This document shows positions 8,829 to 16,604 of a stretch of 51,458 bases of DNA, piece after piece. The notes below the pieces were generated by a model, which ran no database searches, had not been told where the DNA came from, and worked only from the letters and a program-made list of their open reading frames with translations. The translations under genes and the position numbers were made by a program. This stretch comes from Ochrobactrum sp. Q0168 (GTDB taxonomy: Bacteria > Pseudomonadota > Alphaproteobacteria > Rhizobiales > Rhizobiaceae). The stretch is from positions 1 to 51,458 of the forward strand of contig NZ_JAELXQ010000023.1 in NCBI RefSeq assembly GCF_016427605.1, given 5' to 3'. How positions within the stretch are numbered: the stretch's first letter is position 1; every line of letters starts with the position of its first letter.

Positions 8829-9907
8829 GCCCTCAACACAATCGTGTGGGCCGGGTCGAGTATCAGCTTGACCGTCTGACCGGCGGCATATCTGGCGCGA
8901 TTGGAGTTTCGGGGCGCGTTCGCATCAATACCGAGGCCGTTGACCTCAACGCGATAAACGACCCGCTCGCCAAGTTCGTGGGTGGCCTTGACTGTCCCGG
9001 CGAGCCCTTCTCGAGGATCTTCACAGCTGACAACTTCAATATGGGAAGGACGGATGGAAACCTTGCAATCACTGCCAGCGAATTGACCGCCAGCTTCCTT
9101 GACAACGACCTGCTGTCCCGCAAGCACCACAGTCGCCTCACTGCCGTTGACCGCGACGATTTTCGCATCGAAGATATTGGGCACACCGAGAAACCGTGCG
9201 ACGAATTCGCTTTTGGGTCTGTCATAGAGCGCAATCGGAGTATCGAGCTGCTCGATACGGCCTTGGTTCATGACTGCAATAAAATCGGAGAGATAAAGGG
9301 CTTCATCCTGATCGTGCGTCACCAGGATCGATGTAATGCCCAACTTTTTCTGAAGCTCGCGCAACTCGGACTGTAGCCCTTCGCGGAGATGCCGATCGAG
9401 AGCACCAAGCGGCTCGTCCAGGAGCAAAAGCTTGGGCCTGATGACGACGGCACGTGCAAGCGCGACCCGCTGCTGCTGGCCGCCGGACAATTGGCTCGGA
9501 TATCGATCAGCGAGGTGGGACATCTGGACCATGTCAAGTGCCTCACGCACGCGCGTAGCCTGCTCTTCTTTTGAAACACCGCGCATCTTAAGACCGAACG
9601 CAATATTGGATTCGACCGTCATATGAGGAAAGAGGGCATAGTTCTGGAAAACCATGCCTATATCGCGAAAATTTGGCTCTACCCTGCTGATGTCCTTACT
9701 ATCAACGACAATTTCACCGGAGGTCACGTTGAGAAAGCCGGCAATCATCCGAAGAACGGTGCTTTTGCCGCAACCTGAAGGCCCCAGAAGCGTCAAGAGC
9801 GACCCACGCGGCACCTCCAGATCAAGGTTGCTTACTGCCTCGAAGGAACTGTACCGTTTGGTCAGATTCCTGAGTTGCAACGTGCTGCTGCTCTGCAGAT
9901 GTTCCAT
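8825..9907 (-). CDS. ABC transporter ATP-binding protein (PotA-like)
   Basis: About 360 residues from ATG 9907, preceded by GGAG about 10 nt upstream. A GTG at 10027 would add 40 basic residues unlike the family and is less likely. Walker A is GPSGCGKST, the Q-loop lies in [15 protein letters not shown], the signature is [14 protein letters not shown], Walker B is [12 protein letters not shown] and the switch His lies in LVTHDQDEA. The C-terminal 110 residues form a TOBE/OB regulatory domain as in PotA, MalK and UgpC. It hydrolyses ATP to drive import through the two following permeases. An 81-201-bp gap separates it from the GntR gene, depending on the start. Confidence 0.92.
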   Translation of the reverse strand: MEHLQSSSTLQLRNLTKRYSSFEAVSNLDLEVPRGSLLTLLGPSGCGKSTVLRMIAGFLNVTSGEIVVDSKDISRVEPNFRDIGMVFQNYALFPHMTVESNIAFGLKMRGVSKEEQATRVREALDMVQMSHLADRYPSQLSGGQQQRVALARAVVIRPKLLLLDEPLGALDRHLREGLQSELRELQKKLGITSILVTHDQDEALYLSDFIAVMNQGRIEQLDTPIALYDRPKSEFVARFLGVPNIFDAKIVAVNGSEATVVLAGQQVVVKEAGGQFAGSDCKVSIRPSHIEVVSCEDPREGLAGTVKATHELGERVVYRVEVNGLGIDANAPRNSNRARYAAGQTVKLILDPAHTIVLRA

Positions 9908-10108
9908 GGTCGCCGCTCCGTCAGATAATAGTGGGGGGCCGCTCGGCTGGGCCGAACGCCTGAATAGTCGTTTTGGTTTGAATTTACGGATTGGAGCCGT
10001 GTTAATTTTCGCCGAGGCGCTGTTCACCGGACATACCGGGTGCTGAACTGTCCGACAATCTGTCAGCTACAGCAGATGTTATCGGAGGATAAGTACTGTC
10101 CTTCATGG

Positions 10109-10798
10109 TTATTCCGTTAGCTGGTTGAAACCGCGGATCAGATGAGCTCTCATCAATTGCTCGGCCTTGTCTGCTTCCCGCGCTTTGATCGCCTCGAGAA
10201 GCTTGACGTGGTCTTGAATTACTTCTTGCGACTGCGCCTGACTGAGAGCCGCCAGACTGGCTTCGCTCATGAAAAAGCCGGCGTAGTTTTCGATCGCATT
10301 CTGGAGTTCCGGTACGCCGCAAGCGTTGTAGATCCTCCAATGAAATACGTTGTTGTTGCGCACGCGTTCAGTCCGCGCCTCCTCGGGAAGCGTCAGCGCC
10401 AATTCGATTGAAGCTTCGAGAACCTGGAAGTCGTCCTCGTTCAGATGAGGCACGGCGAGCTTCGTTGCGTAGCCTTCAAGCGCGATCCGGATAGCGCGGA
10501 TACCCTTGAGGGCGGACAGCACGTCCGCTACAACCACGCCGGAAGACGTGCGCTCAAGAAGCCGGTTGGAGATGAGACGCGTAAAGGCCTCGCGCAGCGG
10601 CGTACGGCTTACGCCGAGCTTCTGAGCAAGCTCCACCTCTCTCAGACGCTGGCCCGCGTCGATGCGTCCATCAAGGATGAGCGACCGCAACAGTTCGTAG
10701 ACGGCATCTGCCGAGCTCACTGCAGCCAGCCGACGACCTCCCAGATCGTCAATCCCATTGGCATCCATGATTTCTCGTCTCCATTTACTCATTGACAT
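10109..10798 (-). CDS. GntR-family regulator with FCD ligand domain (FadR subfamily)
   Basis: 229 residues. The winged helix lies at about 30-95 (LREVELAQKLGVSRTPLREAFTRLISNRLLERTSSGVVV). It is followed by an all-helical FCD domain (about 100-225) with the metal/ligand-binding pattern N-x-x-FHWRIYNACG and two later His residues (QDHVKLLEAI, MRAHLIRGF). Such regulators usually repress neighbouring catabolic genes and are released by a carboxylate. The 18-bp inverted repeats at 12052-12069 and 15048-15065 are the best candidates for its binding sites. Starts at 10792 and 10768 (the latter with GGAG upstream) are alternatives. It lies in the same direction as the M20 peptidase gene upstream and the ABC genes downstream. 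Confidence 0.88.
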   Translation of the reverse strand: MSMSKWRREIMDANGIDDLGGRRLAAVSSADAVYELLRSLILDGRIDAGQRLREVELAQKLGVSRTPLREAFTRLISNRLLERTSSGVVVADVLSALKGIRAIRIALEGYATKLAVPHLNEDDFQVLEASIELALTLPEEARTERVRNNNVFHWRIYNACGVPELQNAIENYAGFFMSEASLAALSQAQSQEVIQDHVKLLEAIKAREADKAEQLMRAHLIRGFNQLTE

Positions 10799-10858
10799 GC
10801 TCTAGTTATGCCGCGATCAGCTACCGGCTGCCAGCCCCCCAGATGGCCTATTTGCGTC

Positions 10859-12037
10859 TTATCCCTTATTCTCGACGTTGCCTTTCTGTGAGAGGGTGGC
10901 GATCAGCGTCGAGAAGACCGCTCCCCGGGCCACAAGACTATCAACGACAATCGTTTCGTCTCGCGAGCAGATGTCATTGCAGATAGGACCCAGACCGTCG
11001 ATCGTCGGCACCCCGAGCGCGCCGCAGAAGCTCGCGTCGGACCCGCCTGAAACATTGGTCAATTCAAAACAGGGCGCGCCGATTTCTTCGGAAGCCTCGG
11101 CAACGATCCCGTAAAGCGCTTGCGTTTCAGGCGTCTTCGCCCATGCGGGCCGCGTCCAACCACCTTTTAGAACCACCGAAACGCGATCCGTCGAAACCTC
11201 GGCAATCAACTGCTCAACTTGACCTTGCAGTTTTTCAGCTGCTTCGGGCGTACGGGCGCGCATGTCGACGTGGAGTTTGGCGTGACCGGGAATGACCTGC
11301 CTTGCATCACCACCTTGGAACACGCCAACATTCACGATGACGCCATTTTCGAGATCCGTAAGAGCCTCGATCTGTGGCACGAGGATCGCCAGCGGACGAA
11401 CTGCAGAAGCGCCCTTCAGATAGTTGGCGGCGGCGTGAGCTGTTTGTCCGGTGGCTTCGATGAAGAAGGCACCCACAGCACCGCGGGAGGTGAAATAGCC
11501 ACCGCCTGGACGACCGGGTTCGAGGGTCAGCACCCAATCCGAAGTTTTTGCATGCCCCTCAATCCAGCCGCGCGAGAGGGGGCTTCCCAGCTCTTCATCG
11601 CTGACCACGAGGAACTTGATCTCTTCAAATTCCGCCAACCCCGCTTTTGAAGCAACGTCAATAGCGTTGATAGCCAGCACAAGTCCGCCGCGCATATCAC
11701 CCACGCCGGGGCCTGTGGCCAGCTCGCCCTTGATCTCAAAAGGCCAATTCTTCAGCGTGCCGCGCGGCCAAACGGTATCGGCATGGCCGAGGATCATCAA
11801 CCGACCCTTGCCCTGCCCCTTTCGCACCGCCAACAAGCGATTACCGCGTTCGGGAACCTCTTCATAATGCAGTTCAAACCCCTGCGCTTGCAGCCGTTCG
11901 CCGATCCAGCGCGATGTGCGGGTCACACCTTCCACATCATAGGAACCTGCTTCAATACCGACGAGCTCGGCGATATCTGCAACCATTGCGTCGAGTCGGT
12001 CCGCAAAAACATCGCGAAATCTATTGGCCAGTTTCAA
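10859..12037 (-). CDS. M20-family metallopeptidase (glutamate carboxypeptidase/CPG2-like)
   Basis: About 392 residues from a TTG at 12037. A strong GGGAGG lies 5 nt upstream, and the in-frame extension towards the amidase gene crosses the likely promoter, so the longer frame is rejected. The two-zinc M20 site is present, numbering from this start: His85 and Asp87 (LGHADTVWP), the bridging Asp114 (GVGDMRGG), the catalytic Glu148 with Glu149 (SDEELGS) and a later Glu (LEPGRPGGGYF). The dimerisation lid follows. CPG2-type enzymes remove C-terminal glutamate from N-acyl amino acids, and relatives cleave other N-acyl or short peptide bonds. No signal peptide is seen, so it should be cytosolic. It likely processes the imported compound, either before or after the amidase. 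Confidence 0.87.
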   Translation of the reverse strand: MKLANRFRDVFADRLDAMVADIAELVGIEAGSYDVEGVTRTSRWIGERLQAQGFELHYEEVPERGNRLLAVRKGQGKGRLMILGHADTVWPRGTLKNWPFEIKGELATGPGVGDMRGGLVLAINAIDVASKAGLAEFEEIKFLVVSDEELGSPLSRGWIEGHAKTSDWVLTLEPGRPGGGYFTSRGAVGAFFIEATGQTAHAAANYLKGASAVRPLAILVPQIEALTDLENGVIVNVGVFQGGDARQVIPGHAKLHVDMRARTPEAAEKLQGQVEQLIAEVSTDRVSVVLKGGWTRPAWAKTPETQALYGIVAEASEEIGAPCFELTNVSGGSDASFCGALGVPTIDGLGPICNDICSRDETIVVDSLVARGAVFSTLIATLSQKGNVENKG

Positions 12038-12051
12038 GAGAGCCTCCCATG

Positions 12052-12069
12052 TTGTATTTCTGTATACAA
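12052..12069. promoter_or_regulatory. 18-bp operator-like inverted repeat at the peptidase promoter (copy 1)
   Basis: On the minus strand this reads TTGTATACAGAAATACAA: arms TTGTAT and ATACAA around ACAGAA. A second copy at 15048-15065 has the same spacer and arms TTGCAT/ATGCAA. It lies 15 bp before the TTG start of the M20 gene and overlaps a likely promoter (TTGTCA, then about 18 nt, then TGTATA on the minus strand). The compensating T/C and A/G changes in the two arms keep the dyad, as expected for a site read by a dimeric regulator such as the adjacent GntR protein. Confidence 0.6.
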
Positions 12070-12122
12070 GCATACAAGTATGCATTTGACAAGAGGGAAA
12101 CTGTGCAGCCCACTGGAGAAAA

Positions 12123-13607
12123 TTAACGGGTCGAAATAGTCCTCTCTTCCAGTGCATCGAATTCGCCTGCCTCTGCCTGATCGAAAAGTGAGAGTGGGCG
12201 AAGGCCGTTCTCCTGAAGACGACTGCCCAGCGCGAGCAGCGCCGAGTCGGCATGCATTGGAGCCATGATCTGCATGCCAATCGGGCAGCCTCGAGAATCG
12301 CAACCCGCAGAGAACGCAAACGCTGGCAGACCAGTAAGATTGGCCGCCGCGGTAAATTCTAATGGATTGCCGAGACCCTTATTGGGCGCACCAAGCGCAT
12401 TATCGAGTAGAGGCGGAATAGCTGCATGAACAGGTATTGCCAGCCAGTCGATTTCATCGAACAGCTTGTTCCACAGAACAGTAATCTCCGCATGCCGCTT
12501 GAGAGCCTCGGCATAGTCCTCATCGGACACACCTAAACCCTTTTCGATCAACGCGGCGAGCGCCGTGCCATAAGAATGTTTTTGTGCGGGATAGCTTGTA
12601 GCGTGGCTGCGGGCGGTTTCCTTGGCGCAGATGCAGTCCCACGTCTCCTGCAGATTGGAGATATCAGGCAAAGCGCAAGCGATGAGGTTAAGCCCCATGC
12701 GTTCGGCTGCGTCAAGCACACGGCGATAGGCTGCCCGAACCTCCGGGTCTAGTCCTGAGTTGAGCAGGTTTGGAAGATAACCAAAGCGGCGAGCCGGTGT
12801 TTGGGCAGCTGGCTGCGTATTACCCACGCCCCTCATCGCTTCCAACAAAAGAGCGCATCCATCTGCATCCGATGCCATAGGCCCGATATGGTCAAGACTG
12901 GGCGCCATGGCGCAGACGCCGTCGGTACTGACGAGGCCACGACTGGGCTTGAGACCGGTTACGCCACAATAGGCCGCAGGAAACCGGATTGATCCGCCGG
13001 TGTCGCTGCCGACGGCCGCCGCGGCAAGACCGGCCGCGACCGCGACACCTGATCCGGAAGAGGAAGAACCGACACGGAACGAGGCTCCCCATGGGTTTAC
13101 CGGAACCGGCATTTGCGGATGGTGGGTGGAACAAGCTCCTTCCGCCATTGCCAGTTTGCCAAGGATCACAGCGCCAGCAGCCAGAAGATTGGAGACGACC
13201 TTTGCATTGCGGCCAGTCGTTCGATCACGAAAAATAGCCATACCATTGGAAGTCGGTGCGAAATCAGTTTCACATAAGTCCTTGAGTGCAATAGGCACAC
13301 CATGCAACGGCCCAAGCAGCCTCCCCTCAGCGAGAGCTCTGTCGGCTGTACTCGCTTGCGCAAGGGCTGTTTCGGCTGTGACAGTGATGTATGCCTGAAG
13401 CGACGGGTTCAACCGGTCGATCCGCTCAAGATAATATTGTGTAAGCAAAACAGAGCTTATGTTACCGGTCGCAATTGCTTTTGCGATCTCTGGCAACGGC
13501 TTTGCAATAAGTTCGGTCAATCTGCTGGCGATGATCGGGGCTGCGGGTGCCATGGGTGCTCGAAGGGTAGGAGTGCTGGACTGGCGAGCCAAACGACCTG
13601 CCATCAA
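12123..13607 (-). CDS. Amidase (amidase-signature family, GatA/AtzF-like)
   Basis: 494 residues. The amidase-signature core is complete: catalytic Lys109 in VPIALKDL, the SSSSGSG loop with the cis-Ser at about 183, and the nucleophile Ser206 in GSDTGGSIRFPA. The QMPVPVNPW stretch and the C-terminal QIMAP block also match the family. These enzymes hydrolyse carboxamides and, in relatives, allophanate or ureido compounds. A GatA role is unlikely because no gatB or gatC is near and the gene sits in a catabolic cluster. It follows the binding-protein gene by 81 bp across a strong hairpin, and the peptidase gene with its own promoter follows. The second Met is an alternative start. Confidence 0.88.
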   Translation of the reverse strand: MMAGRLARQSSTPTLRAPMAPAAPIIASRLTELIAKPLPEIAKAIATGNISSVLLTQYYLERIDRLNPSLQAYITVTAETALAQASTADRALAEGRLLGPLHGVPIALKDLCETDFAPTSNGMAIFRDRTTGRNAKVVSNLLAAGAVILGKLAMAEGACSTHHPQMPVPVNPWGASFRVGSSSSGSGVAVAAGLAAAAVGSDTGGSIRFPAAYCGVTGLKPSRGLVSTDGVCAMAPSLDHIGPMASDADGCALLLEAMRGVGNTQPAAQTPARRFGYLPNLLNSGLDPEVRAAYRRVLDAAERMGLNLIACALPDISNLQETWDCICAKETARSHATSYPAQKHSYGTALAALIEKGLGVSDEDYAEALKRHAEITVLWNKLFDEIDWLAIPVHAAIPPLLDNALGAPNKGLGNPLEFTAAANLTGLPAFAFSAGCDSRGCPIGMQIMAPMHADSALLALGSRLQENGLRPLSLFDQAEAGEFDALEERTISTR

Positions 13608-13636
13608 CTGTCATGATTGGGGTGATGTAAGAAAGA

Positions 13637-13664
13637 GGATCAGGTGGCTTTCGCCACCTGATCC
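13637..13664. terminator. Strong 12-bp-stem hairpin between binding-protein and amidase genes
   Basis: Perfect inverted repeat with arms GGATCAGGTGGC and GCCACCTGATCC and a 4-nt loop. On the minus strand a T/C-rich tract (TCTTTCTT) follows it. Such intergenic hairpins after an ABC binding-protein gene often act as partial terminators or 3' mRNA stabilisers, so that binding protein is made in excess over the rest of the operon. Confidence 0.7.
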
Positions 13665-13688
13665 ATAACGTAATTCCATCTGAGGAGC

Positions 13689-14690
13689 TCAGCGGGTGGT
13701 GATCTGGTCAAACCGGACAGACCAGTCGCTGATATTCTTCTGAACTACGCTACCGTCCATCACGATACCTTCGCCATCAGCAGGCAATGATTCCGCGAGT
13801 TCCTTGGGCAATTCCACGTTTCGGTTAACCGGAGCCATATTCTCCCGAGCGAGCATCTCTTTCTGAGCAGCCTCAGAAATGATATAGTTGATAAACTTAG
13901 CCGCCTCTTCCTGATGCGATCCGTTCGTCATCATCATGACATCGAAATACATTGGCGCCGGACGGGGGGCGATCATCTTCATCTTGACGCCTTCGCTCGC
14001 GACGGCATGCATGTGTGAACTTTGGCCGATGAGGATGGACCCCTCACCTTGTACGATGGACTGTCGTGCCTGAGAGTCCGAAGTGTAGTAGAGCGCGACA
14101 TTTTTGTTGAGACGCTCAAGAGCCTTGAAGCCGGGATCGAAATTCTCCGAGGTTCCGCCGTTGATAGTGTTCGCAACTGTGAGAAGCGAGCCGGAATAAA
14201 TGGACATGGCAGGCGCGATGATCTGGCCCTTGTACTCTGGCTTCCAGAGATCTTCCCAAGAGGTCGGCGGCACCGGCACTGCGTCCACGTTGTAAACGAT
14301 ACCCATAGGGTAGTAGTAGATACCGACCCAATCGTCGGCAATCGCGCCCTTGATCAGTTGGTCGCGGTTGCTCAGCTTTTCGCGCGGAATCTTGACGAAG
14401 AGCTTCTGATCCTGAGCCGCCTCGCTTGCGATGGTATTGGTCGCGAACCAGACATCCACGACCGGCTTTTCACGATCGACCTGAAGCTTGACGAGACCCT
14501 CACCGGAAGATGACTGCGTTACGGCATTGACCTTTATACCCGTTTCGGCCTCGAACTGCTGGGAAATGGCTTTCAGACCATTTTCCCATGTCGAGCCCCA
14601 AATCTGAATGGTAATCTCATTTGATTGAGCAAATGCAGAGTTGGCTGCGAAGAGCATTCCGCACGATAGAAGCAAAGACTTGATGTTCAC
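13689..14690 (-). CDS. ABC transporter periplasmic substrate-binding protein (PotD/AfuA-like)
   Basis: About 333 residues from a GTG at 14690, chosen because AGGAGA lies 8 nt upstream and the product then starts with a clean signal peptide (hydrophobic LLLSCGMLFAANSAFA, cleavage before QSNEIT). The mature part begins with ITIQIWGSTWENGLKAISQQ and contains YYPMGIVYNVD and WEDLWKPEYKGQI, the pattern of cluster D bacterial solute-binding proteins for polyamines, iron or 2-aminoethylphosphonate-like ligands. It would deliver its ligand to the permease pair at 7.2-8.8 kb; that it belongs to that transporter is inferred from type and co-location. It is the first gene of the cluster, expressed from the region near 15.05 kb. 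Confidence 0.88.
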   Translation of the reverse strand: MNIKSLLLSCGMLFAANSAFAQSNEITIQIWGSTWENGLKAISQQFEAETGIKVNAVTQSSSGEGLVKLQVDREKPVVDVWFATNTIASEAAQDQKLFVKIPREKLSNRDQLIKGAIADDWVGIYYYPMGIVYNVDAVPVPPTSWEDLWKPEYKGQIIAPAMSIYSGSLLTVANTINGGTSENFDPGFKALERLNKNVALYYTSDSQARQSIVQGEGSILIGQSSHMHAVASEGVKMKMIAPRPAPMYFDVMMMTNGSHQEEAAKFINYIISEAAQKEMLARENMAPVNRNVELPKELAESLPADGEGIVMDGSVVQKNISDWSVRFDQITTR

Positions 14691-14835
14691 GGTTACTTCT
14701 CCTGAGTTTAAGGAAAGACTATCTTCAAGCTCAACTTGTGGCGGTGGCTCAACCGTCGCCTGTGGAGATGAAGCGGACTCATTGACCTGAAGGCTTTGTC
14801 CAAAAAATTGCAGCCCGCTGATCGTAGATCGATGT

Positions 14836-14924
14836 CTCTTGAAAAGAGTAGTCGCGCCTGGACCCCGCCGGGTCCGAACGGTCTTAGATCGCCTTGGAAG
14901 GTCTTCTCTGAGCCCTGCCGGGCT
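14836..14924 (-). promoter_or_regulatory. Structured mRNA leader with three consecutive hairpins
   Basis: On the minus-strand transcript the order is AGCCC/GGGCT (tetraloop), GGACCC/GGGTCC (tetraloop) and CTCTT/AAGAG (triloop), within 90 nt and 145 nt before the binding-protein start. The arrangement suggests a folded 5' leader, possibly attenuation or an RNA element. It does not match any riboswitch class I can recognise by eye. Confidence 0.4.
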
Positions 14925-15047
14925 GATTTTCGGTTGCAACCAATTCAGTAAAATTCAGAAACGCAATGCCCGGTTGTGCCTGCGGCTCGACATTCAATTC
15001 CACCAAAAAAGTCAACGGCCCGCCCTCCTGACTGTGTGCGAGGATAC

Positions 15048-15065
15048 TTGCATACAGAAATGCAA
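15048..15065. promoter_or_regulatory. 18-bp operator-like inverted repeat upstream of the binding-protein gene (copy 2)
   Basis: TTGCATACAGAAATGCAA on the plus strand: arms TTGCAT/ATGCAA around ACAGAA. It matches the repeat at 12052-12069 at 16 of 18 positions, and both differences are paired so the dyad stays perfect. A promoter-like TTGCTG with a downstream TATGCA overlaps it on the minus strand, about 340 bp before the binding-protein start. Confidence 0.6.
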
Positions 15066-15405
15066 AGCGCAACAGCAATGTTTTTCAGCCAAGCGGAACT
15101 TTAGAAAGGGTGGTGAGTGGAAGCGACGCCGATTTCATTTGGAGGGTGAGATAGCCGAACGAGTTCGCGGAAGATTGATGCCGTCGCTGCTTTTATAAGC
15201 CGTCGCAATCAGCGGGCTCCAAACATAGGACAAAAACATCAGTAGCCGGACACCGAAACGCTTTAAAAGCTGCGGTCCACTTAGATCAGATCAGCGAATG
15301 GCAACCGCGGCGCAAAACGGGCAATCAAAGAACCGGTGGCCTCCGTTGGGTTTGAAAAACAACAGTTCTTGGCCGGTGTCTATATTTCCCGCCGAGCGTT
15401 AGCCC

Positions 15406-15738
15406 TCACAATCCCACTACAAAGCCTACACCAATTATTACAAGGACAACGCCCGATATCGCTGCATAGACCATGTCCCGCATCTTGGCGAACTGGATGA
15501 GCATAAAAGCCACGCGCATGACAGGCAGAAAAATGAACAGTACAACGCCGCCTTTTATCAAATTGCGTCCACCGAGACTCTCAGCTGCGTTGTTCAATGG
15601 GTACAACCACTGGGCGATCAATCCCATGGCAATAAGGAATGAAGCGAGCACCGTGCCATAGCGGAACATTCTTGCAATCGCCTGTTCCAGCCTATCGGTC
15701 GACTTATTGCATTCTCTCACGTCGGCTGTTCCGATCAC
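15406..15738 (-). CDS. DUF1634 membrane protein (TauE partner)
   Basis: 110 residues with three predicted membrane helices (GTVLASFLIAMGLIAQWLYP, about 28-47; GGVVLFIFLPVMRVAFMLI, about 63-81; AISGVVLVIIGVGFVVGL, about 93-110). DUF1634 proteins are typically encoded next to TauE/SafE permeases, as here, with a 4-nt overlap (start ATG inside the TauE stop region). Probably an accessory subunit of the exporter; no biochemical role is established. Last gene of the GntR-TauE-DUF1634 operon. Confidence 0.85.
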   Translation of the reverse strand: MIGTADVRECNKSTDRLEQAIARMFRYGTVLASFLIAMGLIAQWLYPLNNAAESLGGRNLIKGGVVLFIFLPVMRVAFMLIQFAKMRDMVYAAISGVVLVIIGVGFVVGL

Positions 15739-16604
15739 GCTTTGAGGTACAAATTGAAACCGCTCATCGCCATCACGACAGCAAGCAGCACAAGTATGGT
15801 TACAAAAAAGATGCGAAGCTTGTCGCTGGGTAAACCCACCAGCATTCGGGCACCCGCAATTGAGCCAACGACGGAGCCAAGCGCGACAGGACCGGCGATG
15901 ACGGAATCTATATCACCACGCACGAAGTAGGCACCAGCACTCGCAGCAGCAGTTACCCCGATCATGAAGTTTGATGTTGCTGAAGAAACCTTGAGCGGAA
16001 GTCGAAGTGCGGTATCCATCGCCGGGATTTTCAGAACGCCGCTGCCGATCCCCAGCAGTGCCGAAACGACACCTGCCCCATACATGAGTGACAGGCCGAG
16101 CGGCACCGACCCCACGTAATACGGCGTAGCCGCATGACCCGTTGCATCAGGAACCGTCGAATGCAGCTGCAGTATCGTCGCCCAGTCTCTCGAGGCAGGT
16201 ATTGCTGTAGGTGCCGCTTCACGTCGGCGTGCGAGCATTTGATGCGCCGATGCGGTAAGGATCGCGGCAAACAGCAGGTAAAGATAGGCGGTTGGAACAA
16301 TCCCGATCAGAAGTACCCCTGTGAGCGCACCCAATGTCGTTGCCATCTCAAGAACGATGGCAAGTCTGATGTTCGTCAGCCGACTTTTAAGCAAAGGTGC
16401 CGCACCACTGCAGGAACAAGCGATCACGGACACCAAACTGGTAGCGATCGCCGCGTGGATATCGATCCCGAACATAAAGGTGAGGATCGGAACGATGAAG
16501 ATACCGCTTGCCATGCCCAGCACGCCGCCGAGTGCGCTTGCTCCGAAAGCGGCAACGAACAGCCATAATTCGCTGAATGCTCCTACATCAAATGCGTTTG
16601 TCAC
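15735..16604 (-). CDS. TauE/SafE family anion exporter/permease
   Basis: 289 residues with about eight predicted membrane helices in two repeated halves; the first half carries GGVLGMASGIFIVPILTFMFG and the second LLGIGSGVLKIPAM, the paired G-x-G-x-G-hydrophobic-P motifs of the family. Members move sulfite, sulfonates, sulfoacetate or other organic anions across the inner membrane. It overlaps the GntR stop and the DUF1634 start by 4 nt each, so the three products are made together. The ligand of the regulator is probably the transported compound or a breakdown product; the compound cannot be named. Confidence 0.88.
   Translation of the reverse strand: MTNAFDVGAFSELWLFVAAFGASALGGVLGMASGIFIVPILTFMFGIDIHAAIATSLVSVIACSCSGAAPLLKSRLTNIRLAIVLEMATTLGALTGVLLIGIVPTAYLYLLFAAILTASAHQMLARRREAAPTAIPASRDWATILQLHSTVPDATGHAATPYYVGSVPLGLSLMYGAGVVSALLGIGSGVLKIPAMDTALRLPLKVSSATSNFMIGVTAAASAGAYFVRGDIDSVIAGPVALGSVVGSIAGARMLVGLPSDKLRIFFVTILVLLAVVMAMSGFNLYLKA

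Larger units (their letters stand above)
14691..15405. other. Long untranslated leader/promoter region before the binding-protein gene
   Basis: 715 bp with no recognisable gene. It contains the second operator-like repeat (15048-15065) and, downstream on the minus strand, three small hairpins at 14911-14924 (AGCCC/GGGCT), 14860-14875 (GGACCC/GGGTCC) and 14836-14848 (CTCTT/AAGAG). An open frame of about 43 codons starting TTG near 15012 has AGGAGG in front of it (product MTFLVELNVEPQAQ..., end 14884). It has no recognisable relatives to me and could be a leader peptide or chance. The right part (15100-15405) shows nothing I can assign. Confidence 0.45.

Noticed and set aside
9908..10027. GTG start extending the PotA-like ATPase by 40 residues
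   Set aside because: The extra part is basic and non-conserved; ATG 9907 has a ribosome-binding site.
12038..12319. N-terminal extension of the M20 peptidase into the amidase gene
   Set aside because: It would cross a promoter and operator, is unlike the family, and a better start (TTG 12037 with GGGAGG) exists.
14884..15078. 64-codon minus-strand open frame before the binding protein as a full gene
   Set aside because: It begins upstream of the operator-like repeat, has no recognisable domain, and only its second half has a ribosome-binding site; kept as a possible leader peptide only.
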